The notes under the pieces: generated by a model
What the model was told of the DNA's origin: nothing
Database searches by the model: none
Seen by the model: the letters and a program-made list of their open reading frames with translations, nothing else
Translations under genes and position numbers: made by a program
Shown: piece by piece, positions 8,792 through 16,191 of the stretch
Layout: each line of letters begins with the position of its first letter
Position numbering within the stretch: the stretch's first letter is position 1
From: Rufibacter sp. XAAS-G3-1
GTDB lineage: Bacteria > Bacteroidota > Bacteroidia > Cytophagales > Hymenobacteraceae
NCBI RefSeq assembly: GCF_013623775.1
Contig: NZ_JABFAM010000007.1
Location: forward strand, 1-64,000
DNA: 64,000 bases
Direction: 5' to 3'

Positions 8792-8867
8792 TTACAGGCT
8801 GATTTCCAAAAAGTAGGCTAAAAACAGGAACGCAGATTCCTGCAAGAAGTATCTTCCCTGCTTTTCT

Positions 8868-8927
8868 ATGGTGCGGATTTACTTCGTGACTTTTGCTCAT
8901 GAATTACGGAAGTAAACCCGCGCCATA
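8868..8927. repeat. Word hairpin (GGATTTACTTCCGTGAC class)
   Basis: Imperfect inverted repeat ATGGTGCGGATTTACTTCGT / ACGGAAGTAAACCCGCGCCAT. A better conserved copy is at 40432-40497 and a short one at 46814-46841. It lies in the 760-bp gene-free stretch after the MFS gene. Confidence 0.65.
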
Positions 8928-9043
8928 GAATAGAGAGGTAATTTAGAGGCCATTGGCACAGAAACTCGCAGGTCTTCCAGCCGCTACGAGGTCTTTTGAC
9001 CAAGCGGTATAGCGGTGACAAGCAGAAACTCCCCTCTTGATCA

Positions 9044-9277
9044 AGGCTCCTCTTGTAGGGAAACTTGTACCAACGTTGCTGTCCGGGATTTCTAATCCCG
9101 AACCACTCTGCCGGGGATTTACCAATCCCCTTCGCGCCAGTTGGGTAGATACGGAGATTGATAAATCCCCAACAGAGTCCTTTCGGATTGTTAAATCCGA
9201 AAGAGCGGGAACGGTAGAAAGCGCCTGCTCTTTCATTGATATGGCTACTGTCTTTTGCCTGCAAGATGAGCTAATTT
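9044..9277 (+). repeat. Composite repeat T, copy 2
   Basis: Starts GGCTCCTCTTGTAGGGAAAC and ends GCAAGATGAGC. The interior has a run of GGGATTnnnAATCCC palindromes, then the shared word GAAAGAGCGGGAACGGTAG. It is longer than copy 1 because it carries more palindrome units. The rest of 8792-9487 shows no gene. Confidence 0.7.
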
Positions 9278-9487
9278 AGGAGGGGTGCCCGAAGGGCGGG
9301 GTGGTTAAGTAGCAGGACAAATTAAACTATCTATTTTGTTTTCCTGAAAGGATCTTGGTCACGAACGGCAATTACTTTCAATAAGAGCTTTTCTAGTTCG
9401 CCACCGAGATCCTGTCAGGATGACAAAGAGAGAAGAAGATATAGTTATTTCTGTCCAGTTACTTAGATTTCATCCAGAATACAAAAA

Positions 9488-9546
9488 ACACCCTAAAAAC
9501 AGAGAGAGCCGGCTTTTACAGTTGGCTCTCTCTGTTTTTAGGGTGT
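9488..9546. terminator. Terminator with 23-bp perfect stem
   Basis: Arms 9488-9510 and 9524-9546 are perfectly complementary (ACACCCTAAAAACAGAGAG...). It is placed seven bases past the stop of the minus-strand lytic transglycosylase gene. Confidence 0.8.
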
Positions 9547-9552
9547 ACTGCC

Positions 9553-11736
9553 TTATTGTTTCGGTTTGATCACCAGGTTTTCACCAATGCTCACGTTGAA
9601 GTCTGGTTTGTTGTTCCATTCCATGATTTGCTGGATGGTAACGCCGTATTTGCGGGAGATGGCATACATAGACTCGCCGGCGGCAACTTTGTGGGTGATG
9701 GTCTCGCCAGTAGCGGGGGCAGATTCAGGCGCTTCGGCCTGGGCGGTGGCGGGTGCGGCTACAATCAGTTTCTGCCCGATGGAGATAGAGCCAGTGCCCA
9801 GTTCGTTCCAGGTCTGTATATCTTGCAAAGACACGCCGTACTTGCGGGAGATGGCGTACAAGGTCTCACCGGCTGCCACGGTGTGCTCAGTTACGCCAGC
9901 GTCAGAAGTTGCGACGGTAGGCGCTGTTTTCACCGGAGACGTAGTGGAAGCAGGCGCGGCAGTGTCAACCGTAAGGTTGGAGGTGGCAGAAGCTGAACCG
10001 GTTAAGGAAAGTTCTTTGCCCAAGGCCAAAGGCTCGCTGCCATCTAAGTGATTCCACGCCAGCAGGTCTTTTATGGGAATGGCGTAAGTTCTGGAGATGG
10101 AGTACAGCGTTTCGCCTTTCTCTACCACGTGCTTGCCAGAAGCCGGGATTGGCTGCGTGACCGGGGCATTTACAGCGGCAACCACTGGTTCATCTGGGGC
10201 TTTGCGCTCCAGAACGGCGGCTGGCTTTGCCGCTACGGCAGGGCTCTTGGCCGGATAGGCACCGGCGGGAGCCGCCTCTCCCTGGGGCGTCTTGCGCACG
10301 TACGAGGCCGCCGCGGTGTCTTCCACTTCCACGCTGATGGAACCTTGTCTAGGAGTAGCCGCAGTAGTAGAAGCCGGAGTAGCCGGCTCAAGTTTAAGAG
10401 CTATGACTTCTTTGGGGGTTTCCTCCTCCAGTGGTCTTATCTCTACCTCAATGCTGGTTGGTCTGGTTTCCTGCAGCCATACCACACGGCCGGGTTCCAG
10501 CCGCTCAGTTTTGGTCATGCGGTTTTTAGACAAGAGTTTGTTTAGTTTTACCGCGTACAGCTGCGAAATAGCGTGCATGGTTTCGCCGCGTTGCGCTACG
10601 TGGTACTCGGTGTCTTTGGCTTTGTTGAGCTTGCCTTGGAAGTAATAGGTTTGGCCGGGTACAATCTCATCAGAGGCTTGCATGTCGTTCACGCGTAAGA
10701 ATTTGCTGGTGGAGATGTTTCCCTTGAGGGCCAGCATGTCTTTGGTGTCACCGGCCTGCGCTACCACAGAGGTAGGAACGTACGTATTGTTCAGCTTCGC
10801 CTTGAGGGTCTGGAAGAAGCCTTTGATTCTGCCAATGCTGTCTTGGGATCTAACTGCGGTGGTTCTTGTCGTTGTGCTGCTGTTTTGCTTTCTAACGGGC
10901 CCGGCACTCGCCAGCACCGGGCGCGCAGCACCAGAAACGTACGGCACCATCACGGTGTATTCTTTGTCTGAGGGTACCCTGGAGGCCATCAGCCATTTGT
11001 TGTAACGCTCCACCTCGGCCGCATCAGCCTGGGCCGCCATGGCAATCTCCGTGAGGGTCTGTCCCGGAGTCGCTTTTACCGGCTGCAGGGTGATGGTAGG
11101 GGTAGGGTTCTTGCCGATGGCGTTTTCGTAGGCCACTTTGTGCGCCAGAAACGTGAGCAGGTATTTGTTTGTCTGGCTCGTGATCTCCATTTTCTTCGCC
11201 CCAATGTCTGCGGTTTTGGTCAGGGCTTTGGTGCCGTTCAGGCCTTGGTAATAGGAAAGCAGGGTGTTGAACCAGTTTTTGTAATAGGCGTTGCTGCGCA
11301 GCATGTATTTGGCCGCGCCGCGGCTTGACTCAATAATGTGCTTGCGCTCATCTACCTGCGAATTCACTTTTACGCCCAACTCTGTGGCAGACGCTTCTTT
11401 GAACTGCCAGAACCCGACGGCGTTAGAGGTAGACACGGCATCAGACACCAGGCCACTTTCCTGCAGAACCAGGTATTTGAAGTCTGTAGGTACGCCTTCC
11501 TGTTTAAGCGCCTGCTCCACAAACGGGAAATAGGCATCAGCTAATTCTACCTTTTTCTGGAAGTAGCCGGGGTGCTTGGTCAACGCATCTACCAGTTTCT
11601 GGATGTCGGCGCGGGCGTCTTCCCGTATCTGTAGGTGGAGATCGGCGAAGTAAATATTATTGGGAACTACCGGGCTTTGGGCTTGCGCTATGAAACACAA
11701 CAGACTGAGCAACAGGAGCGATAAAGATTTTTTCAT
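9553..11736 (-). CDS. Lytic transglycosylase (MltD type) with C-terminal LysM repeats
   Basis: Secreted cell-wall enzyme that cleaves peptidoglycan glycan strands. The signal peptide covers about residues 1-19 (MKKSLSLLLLSLLCFIAQAQ). The family 23 SLT domain follows at about 75-220, with the catalytic Glu in LQESGLVSDAVS and the motif GFWQF. Four clear LysM domains and one weak one bind glycan: a weak one near 230, then those starting YHVAQRGETMHAIS, HVVEKGETLYSIS, EHTVAAGETLYAIS and THKVAAGESMYAIS. Pro/Ala/Thr-rich linkers separate them. At 727 residues it is long for MltD (about 450 in Enterobacteria) because of linkers and extra LysM units. Monocistronic; the 205 bases upstream hold nothing else recognised. 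Confidence 0.9.
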   Translation of the reverse strand: MKKSLSLLLLSLLCFIAQAQSPVVPNNIYFADLHLQIREDARADIQKLVDALTKHPGYFQKKVELADAYFPFVEQALKQEGVPTDFKYLVLQESGLVSDAVSTSNAVGFWQFKEASATELGVKVNSQVDERKHIIESSRGAAKYMLRSNAYYKNWFNTLLSYYQGLNGTKALTKTADIGAKKMEITSQTNKYLLTFLAHKVAYENAIGKNPTPTITLQPVKATPGQTLTEIAMAAQADAAEVERYNKWLMASRVPSDKEYTVMVPYVSGAARPVLASAGPVRKQNSSTTTRTTAVRSQDSIGRIKGFFQTLKAKLNNTYVPTSVVAQAGDTKDMLALKGNISTSKFLRVNDMQASDEIVPGQTYYFQGKLNKAKDTEYHVAQRGETMHAISQLYAVKLNKLLSKNRMTKTERLEPGRVVWLQETRPTSIEVEIRPLEEETPKEVIALKLEPATPASTTAATPRQGSISVEVEDTAAASYVRKTPQGEAAPAGAYPAKSPAVAAKPAAVLERKAPDEPVVAAVNAPVTQPIPASGKHVVEKGETLYSISRTYAIPIKDLLAWNHLDGSEPLALGKELSLTGSASATSNLTVDTAAPASTTSPVKTAPTVATSDAGVTEHTVAAGETLYAISRKYGVSLQDIQTWNELGTGSISIGQKLIVAAPATAQAEAPESAPATGETITHKVAAGESMYAISRKYGVTIQQIMEWNNKPDFNVSIGENLVIKPKQ

Positions 11737-11941
11737 CTGATTATCGAGGGAATGGGTAAAAGAATAGAAAAAACGCTATGCTCTTGTAAAACTGGAATTA
11801 CTAGTAGCTAAGTTGCTATCAAGTAATAGGTTGTAGCAATAGGTTCTGTTGCAAAGTAGGCGATTTTGAGGGGGTAAAGGAAGAAGAGGGCAGGTAAAAT
11901 TTATCCACCGTCTTTTCCACGGGTTTGTCCACATTTGTGGA

Positions 11942-12586
11942 TTACTTCTTGCGGGCCACCAAAATGCCGTCTCTAATAGGCAGCAGGAGGTTTTCTAACC
12001 GCGGGTCTTCGTGTACCTTGCGGTTGAAATCCAGCACCAGCTCGGTGTCTTTGTCCAGCTTGGGCCTGAATTTCTCTACCACCTTGCCGCTCCAGAGCAC
12101 ATTGTCCGTCAAGATGAAGCCGCCCGGCCGCACATGATCCAGCACCATATCATAGTACAGGCCGTTGCTCTTTTTATCGGCGTCAATAAACACCAGATCC
12201 CACTGCTCATGGAGCGTTGGAATCACTTCAGCGGCCTGCCCAATGTGCAGTTGAATCTTCTGCTCCAGCCCTGCCTCCGCAATGTAGCCACGCACCATGT
12301 CTTCCAACTCGTCATTCACGTCAATGGTGTGCAGCACGCCATCATCCGTCAATCCTTCGGCCAAACAAAGCGCGGAGTAACCGGTATAGGTGCCAATCTC
12401 CAGAACCCGGCGCGGCCGAAGCATCTGCGAGAACATAGCCAACGTGCGCCCCTGCAAGTGCCCCGAGAGCATGCGCGGTTTCAGCACGTTCAGGTGCGTC
12501 TCACGGTTGAGGCGGTGCAGCAAAGGTGTCTCGGGAGTAGTATGCGCCTCGGCGTAGGCATTCAGGTCTGAGTCCAGGAAGTCCAT
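11942..12586 (-). CDS. Class I SAM-dependent O-methyltransferase (catechol/caffeoyl-CoA type)
   Basis: A 214-residue methyltransferase of the PF01596 family. The SAM-binding motif I is VLEIGTYTGYSALCLAEGL, followed by the acidic residue of motif II (HTIDVND). The metal-binding aspartates typical of the cation-dependent group are in FIDADK and LTDNVLWSG. The full family length is present. The physiological acceptor is unknown; bacterial members act on catechols or tRNA hydroxyuridines (TrmR), so either is possible. It has its own -7 box upstream (12639-12646). Confidence 0.9.
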   Translation of the reverse strand: MDFLDSDLNAYAEAHTTPETPLLHRLNRETHLNVLKPRMLSGHLQGRTLAMFSQMLRPRRVLEIGTYTGYSALCLAEGLTDDGVLHTIDVNDELEDMVRGYIAEAGLEQKIQLHIGQAAEVIPTLHEQWDLVFIDADKKSNGLYYDMVLDHVRPGGFILTDNVLWSGKVVEKFRPKLDKDTELVLDFNRKVHEDPRLENLLLPIRDGILVARKK

Positions 12587-12638
12587 TTTTTAGATTTGGA
12601 GATTTGGAGATAAGAAGATGTGAAAATGATTCCTGGGG

Positions 12639-12646
12639 CAAAGGTA
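12639..12646 (-). promoter_or_regulatory. -7 box TACCTTTG of the O-methyltransferase gene
   Basis: Minus-strand exact match to TAnnTTTG, 53 bases before the start. The leader between them contains an octanucleotide-like repeat (GATTTGGA units). Confidence 0.5.
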
Positions 12647-12669
12647 CAGCAGCGGAGGGTAGGAGAGTG

Positions 12670-12743
12670 ACGTTTTGGGGCTGATTTTAGAAAACACGCC
12701 CGAAAACGGAAAGACCTCACAGGTTTTCAAAACCTGTGAGGTC
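12670..12743. repeat. PR40 copy plus a perfect palindrome
   Basis: PR40 at 12670-12709 (CGTTTTGGGGCTG...CGCCCGAAAACG), followed directly by the palindrome ACCTCACAGG-TTTTCAAAA-CCTGTGAGGT. Confidence 0.75.
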
Positions 12744-13034
12744 TACGTTAATGACGCAAAACCTTGCGTCTGCCACGCAATGCAGTGCGACATAGAAGTA
12801 TCTTAAGGAAAGAATGGTTTAGCAATCAATAGTAAAGACTTTAGTTAAACCAGCCTTCACTTCTTCTTGCTGTTCTGCTGCTATTTGTCTTAGTTTCTTC
12901 ACAAAACGAAGTTCTGATAGAGAGCTTACTTGGAAGCAATCTGCTGCCGAAGGTTTTGAGAGGCTATTATTCTTTTCTGCTTCTATTTTTACCATCTATG
13001 GGGCTATCTCATAGTGGTCTTTCCAATCAGTTAA

Positions 13035-13139
13035 GAGCATGTTTACATTTGAGGTTTGCCAGCGGAAATGACCAGAGAAAGGTTCTGCAGAACCTTTCTC
13101 TGGGCGTTTGCAGCGCAAAGATGAAATTTAAACATGCTC
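13035..13139. mobile_element. MITE-like hairpin element, GAGCaTGTTTAAA family (copy A), inside mazF
   Basis: 105 bp, inverted along its whole length. Ends are GAGCATGTTTACATTT and AAATTTAAACATGCTC; the centre is the palindrome CCAGAGAAAGGTTC/GAACCTTTCTCTGG. It is flanked by the 3-bp direct repeat TAA (13032-13034 and 13140-13142), the TNA duplication known for some IS5-type elements. It splits the reconstructed toxin residues I-P-L and T-D-W. Confidence 0.88.
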
Positions 13140-13189
13140 TAAAGGTATAATCACCTTCAAAGGCAATTTCCCTAACGCATTATCATTGA

Positions 13190-13387
13190 AGTTGTTTAGA
13201 GTTTCCTGCCTGTTTCATAAAAACAGGCAGGAAACGGCGTCACAGGCAGCTGCTTGCGGCAGTGTACAGATAAACCACCTGTTTAAGGCCTGTTTTTATG
13301 AAAGTAGCCTAAAACCGGCAGCCCAGGCAGACGCTTGCACCAGGGTAATTGCTCTAAATGCCGGTTTATGAAAAACTCTAAACAGGT
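13190..13387 (-). mobile_element. MITE-like element R198, copy 2, inside mazF
   Basis: 198 bp with terminal inverted repeats AGTTGTTTAGAGTTT / ACCTGTTTAGAGTTT (second end read on the opposite strand), flanked by the 7-bp direct repeat TCATTGA at 13183-13189 and 13388-13394. Removing the element plus one repeat joins mazF codons as I-I-V-N-D-N-A-L-G. It carries two PR40-like hairpins (13201-13236 and 13280-13316) and no gene. Confidence 0.9.
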
Positions 13388-13463
13388 TCATTGACAATAA
13401 TGGCTGGTCTGGTCTTTTTTGATGTCAGAGCCAACCGTGGGGGCTAGATTAATCAGCCAAACT

Positions 13464-13691
13464 TCACCTTGCTTCATAAAAAACCTCGAAGTCCAGTTCA
13501 GAGAAAGCGGTGAGGTTTTTATCAGAAGAATAATCTGTATAAAGTGCCGCTGCCGCTCTCTCCAACTGATTCTTATTTTCTGCTTCCCTAATAGACTTAA
13601 GCGTTTGCTCCACTATTTTAAGTCGTTTGTCTATCGGCAGCCGTATGATTTCTCTTATGATCTCTGTCGTTCCTATATTGTGAATATGCAA
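13464..13691 (-). CDS. Antitoxin-like protein paired with the broken MazF-type toxin
   Basis: A 75-residue acidic protein: EIIREIIRLPIDKRLKIVEQ followed by a helical segment and the C-terminal SELDFEVFYEAR. This layout (N-terminal helical dimer or DNA-binding part, C-terminal acidic tail ending in FYEAR) is the Bacteroidota antitoxin that precedes MazF/PemK-like toxins. The downstream toxin frame overlaps its stop by 14 bases, which supports the pairing. The antitoxin frame looks intact although its toxin is dead, so it is either a leftover or retained against related toxins elsewhere. It starts at a TTG; no better ATG is available. Confidence 0.75.
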   Translation of the reverse strand: MHIHNIGTTEIIREIIRLPIDKRLKIVEQTLKSIREAENKNQLERAAAALYTDYSSDKNLTAFSELDFEVFYEAR

Positions 13692-13768
13692 TTTTTATGG
13701 GTAAAAGTTAGCGCACCGGAAATGTGTTCAAGCCATTTCAGAACAGTCCGTCATTGAGAAGCATTTTC

Positions 13769-13806
13769 GTTTTTAGCTTATTTTACAGAAAATAGCTCAA
13801 AAGCAG
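13769..13806. repeat. PR40 palindrome copy
   Basis: CGTTTTTAGCTTATTTT...AAAATAGCTCAAAAG, in the gap between the redoxin stop and the antitoxin promoter region. Confidence 0.6.
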
Positions 13807-13844
13807 ATTAAAATTCTGATTATTAGTAAGTTGCGAGCTAAGTC

Positions 13845-14438
13845 TTAAAACCGCTTAATCAAACAACCCGTGGCGCGTTGCTCCGCGTTGGCAACCGAAC
13901 GGCCCGCTAACAGGGCATCCAGGGCACTGGCTAAATACCGTTGCTTCACGTAGTTTTCGGCCTGCGGATTGTCGTCTATGGCACCTTTGTAGCGGAGGTA
14001 GAAGCCGTCGGCGGAGTTCTGGAGCACGAATACCTCGGGGGCTTTGGTGGCCCCAAACCGTTTGCTCAGTTGCTGCCCTTCGTCTACCAGGTACGGGAAT
14101 TTGGCTGGGCTGGGGCGGTCGGGTTGGGCTTTGTCGGTTTGGCTGCCTTCTTCCAGGCCAATGTTGGTGTTCACGTACACAAACCGCGCGCCTTTGCCAG
14201 CATAGGTTTGGGAGAGGTTCTGCAGGCGGTTTTCGTACAGTTTGGCATACGGACAACTCACGCTGGTGAAGACGACCACCAGTACCGGCGCGTCTTTGAA
14301 ACCAGACAGTTCAACCGACTGGTTCTGGGCATCTTTTAACGTGAAATTGTCTACTTTGGCCCCTAGGCGGTAACCGGTTTGGGCAAAGGCGGTGCTGGTG
14401 AAAGCCAGGGCCAGCAGTAAAGTAAAATATGTTCTCAT
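13845..14438 (-). CDS. Secreted redoxin (peroxiredoxin-like, AhpC/TSA fold)
   Basis: A 197-residue exported thioredoxin-fold protein. The signal peptide is MRTYFTLLLALAFTSTAFAQ. The redoxin domain starts YRLGAKVDNFTLKDAQNQSVEL, and the active-site segment VVVFTSVSCPYAKLYENRL has one peroxidatic-type Cys rather than CxxC. KFPYLVDEGQQLSKRFGA and APEVFVL are conserved blocks of the PRX-like group. The C-terminal GCLIKRF keeps the second Cys often seen in this family, which could serve as resolving residue. It likely acts in periplasmic thiol/peroxide chemistry. Monocistronic. Confidence 0.85.
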   Translation of the reverse strand: MRTYFTLLLALAFTSTAFAQTGYRLGAKVDNFTLKDAQNQSVELSGFKDAPVLVVVFTSVSCPYAKLYENRLQNLSQTYAGKGARFVYVNTNIGLEEGSQTDKAQPDRPSPAKFPYLVDEGQQLSKRFGATKAPEVFVLQNSADGFYLRYKGAIDDNPQAENYVKQRYLASALDALLAGRSVANAEQRATGCLIKRF

Positions 14439-14535
14439 ATAGTCAGGTGCTAAAATATAACGTTGGCCTCTCAGAGAGCACAGCCTCTCAGATGAATCAA
14501 AATGAAACAGCCGGTTCTCTGCAAGCTACTCTTTT

Positions 14536-15177
14536 CTACCGTGGGCCCAGCACGTACGTCAGAACAAAATCGGGGTGTACCTCATAGTGAACCGTATACG
14601 TCTGGTCAAAAGTATCTGTCACCACGCGCCCGGTAAACGCACCAGCCGGTTGCCCATGGAAATCTTCCAGAAGCAGATGCTCCTTGAAATCCAGCTTTTT
14701 GTTTTGGTACACTTTGTAAAGCGTTTCTTTGGCGCTCCAGTACAGGTGTATTTTCTCCGCATCAGCATGGGCAGCGGTTAGCTCCGCCTCGTTCAGAAAC
14801 CGCGGCGCTAGCCGAGGGGCCTTGTTTCCCAGTATTTCAATATCTATGCCAACTTGGTGTGAGCAGGAGGCAATGGCCCCCACCCAAGCGCCAGAGTGCG
14901 TAAGAGACACCTGCCACACGGCATCAGAGCAGACCGGCCCGCCCGTTTCCAGCCGTTGCAGGTAAATGGAAGGGGCCGAAAGCTTTTCCAGCAGAGTATA
15001 CGCCAGCACCCGGGCCGCCAGCCATTCGCGGGTGCGGGTCTCCGCCTTGAACACCGGAATTTCATGGCCGGGCCGCAGGGAAAGCAAACGTGCGCGAAGC
15101 GCCTCCGCAGATTCCTCTACCCGCCAAAGTCCTAAGAGCGAAGTGGCAGAAATGGGATGGAGTTGATGGAGCGGCAT
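14536..15177 (-). CDS. 4'-phosphopantetheinyl transferase superfamily protein
   Basis: Transfers phosphopantetheine from CoA to carrier-protein serines. The signature VGIDIEILGNKAPRL (Mg-binding Asp and Glu) near residue 110 and WSAKETLYKVYQNKKLDF near 155 match the Sfp/HetI family, and 213 residues is typical of Sfp-type members. No synthase genes are nearby, so it may serve fatty-acid ACP or distant pathways. It is divergent from the WD40 gene across 84 bases; its -7 box lies inside a PR40 repeat. Confidence 0.9.
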   Translation of the reverse strand: MPLHQLHPISATSLLGLWRVEESAEALRARLLSLRPGHEIPVFKAETRTREWLAARVLAYTLLEKLSAPSIYLQRLETGGPVCSDAVWQVSLTHSGAWVGAIASCSHQVGIDIEILGNKAPRLAPRFLNEAELTAAHADAEKIHLYWSAKETLYKVYQNKKLDFKEHLLLEDFHGQPAGAFTGRVVTDTFDQTYTVHYEVHPDFVLTYVLGPR

Positions 15178-15196
15178 AGAATGAGAAGTGCGGAAA

Positions 15197-15235
15197 CGGT
15201 TTTTAGGCTGATTTTGGTAAATTTAGGCAAAAATA
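15197..15235 (-). promoter_or_regulatory. PR40 palindrome carrying the -7 box of the PPTase gene
   Basis: PR40 copy CGGTTTTTAGGCTG...GGCAAAAATAG. Its right edge, read on the minus strand, gives TATTTTTG (15235-15228), an exact TAnnTTTG match 50 bases before the start. The repeat may supply or overlap the promoter. Confidence 0.5.
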
Positions 15236-15261
15236 GCTTCCATCCTTTTTTCCCGTAGATC

Positions 15262-16191
15262 ATGGCCAGCCCGTTTCAGGTACAGAAAATCACCACGCTC
15301 ACCGGTCACCGCGACTGCGTTTACACGTTGGAATGCGCGCCTGAGCCCCAGAAATTCTTTTCGGCCGGGGCCGATGGCCTGGTGGTGCAGTGGGACTTGA
15401 CCCAACCCGAAACCGGCGAACTGGTGGCCAAAGTCAGTTCCAGCGTGTACGCGCTCAAGTACGTGCCAGAACGCAATTGGCTTTTGATTGGGCACAACCA
15501 CAACAGCCTGGAAGTGCTGGATCTTTCGGCGAAAGCCATCGTGAAAACCATTCCCCTGCCGCCCGCCGCCATTTTTGACATCCAATACTCTTGGGAGGCG
15601 CAGCAGGCGTACCTCGCTTTAGGCGACGGCTCTCTGGTAATGGTAGACCTGGAAAAGCTGGAAGTGCAGAAAGCCGTGCGGTTTGCAGAGAAAAGCGTGC
15701 GCAGCGTGGCCCTGCATCCGCAGAGAACAGAGCTGGCGCTGGGTTTAAGCGATTACCGCATTTTAATTCTGGACAGGGAGACGCTGCACGTGAAGCAGAC
15801 GTTAGAAGGGCATACCGGCTCGGTGTTCACGGTGGCCTACACGCCAGACGGGAATTACCTGTTAAGCGGTAGCCGAGATGCCCATTTGCGCGTATGGAAC
15901 GCAGAAAACCAGTACCAGGAACACACCAGCATCATCGCACATTTGTTCACGCTCAACCACATCGCGTTCAGCCCCAACGGGCGGCTGTTTGCCACGTGCA
16001 GCATGGACAAATCTGTGAAGGTGTGGGATGCGCAGACGTTTAAATTATTGAAAGTGATAGACAAAGCCCGGCACGCGGGGCACGGCACCTCGGTCAACAA
16101 ATTGTTTTGGTCGGCTCACTGGAATCAGTTAGTTTCGTGTAGTGATGACCGCAGCATTGCGGTTTGGGCGTTAACCTTGAAGGAAATATGA
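15262..16191 (+). CDS. WD40 repeat protein
   Basis: A 309-residue cytoplasmic beta-propeller. Repeats are visible as GHRDCVYTLECAPE...FSAGADGLVVQWDL, GHTGSVFTVAYTPDGNYLLS...DAHLRVWN, then ITFSP-like HIAFSPNGRLFATCSMDKS with VKVWD, and VSCSDDRSIAVWAL at the end: about seven blades. It probably acts as a protein-interaction scaffold; no catalytic motif. Its stop overlaps the start of the DivIVA-domain gene (ATGA at 16188), so the two are translationally coupled and may share a process. Confidence 0.88.
   Translation: MASPFQVQKITTLTGHRDCVYTLECAPEPQKFFSAGADGLVVQWDLTQPETGELVAKVSSSVYALKYVPERNWLLIGHNHNSLEVLDLSAKAIVKTIPLPPAAIFDIQYSWEAQQAYLALGDGSLVMVDLEKLEVQKAVRFAEKSVRSVALHPQRTELALGLSDYRILILDRETLHVKQTLEGHTGSVFTVAYTPDGNYLLSGSRDAHLRVWNAENQYQEHTSIIAHLFTLNHIAFSPNGRLFATCSMDKSVKVWDAQTFKLLKVIDKARHAGHGTSVNKLFWSAHWNQLVSCSDDRSIAVWALTLKEI

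Larger units (their letters stand above)
12819..13477 (-). pseudogene. MazF/PemK-type toxin gene broken by two MITEs, a frameshift and a nonsense codon
   Basis: The start at 13477 overlaps the antitoxin stop by 14 bases and reads MKQGEVWLINLAPTVGSDIKK, the MazF-type endoribonuclease N-terminus. An extra A in the run at 13414-13419 then shifts the frame (corrected reading TRPAIIVN). The gene resumes at 13189 between two elements as NDNALGKLPLKVIIPL, and again at 13034 as TDWKDHYEIAP. A TAG stop then replaces the usual Trp, and the C-terminus runs MVKIEAEKNN...LSELRFVKKL to the stop at 12819. Removing both elements and one copy of each target duplication rebuilds a continuous MazF sequence apart from these two point lesions. 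The last 58 residues also form a free ORF, but it is only the toxin's C-terminal tail. Confidence 0.9.

Noticed and set aside
9037-9279. 80-residue open frame in the 9-kb gap
   Set aside because: The whole frame is composite repeat T with palindromic words; no protein-like composition.
12819-12995. Independent 58-residue gene
   Set aside because: Its sequence is the C-terminal part of the MazF-type toxin after a nonsense codon, not a separate gene.
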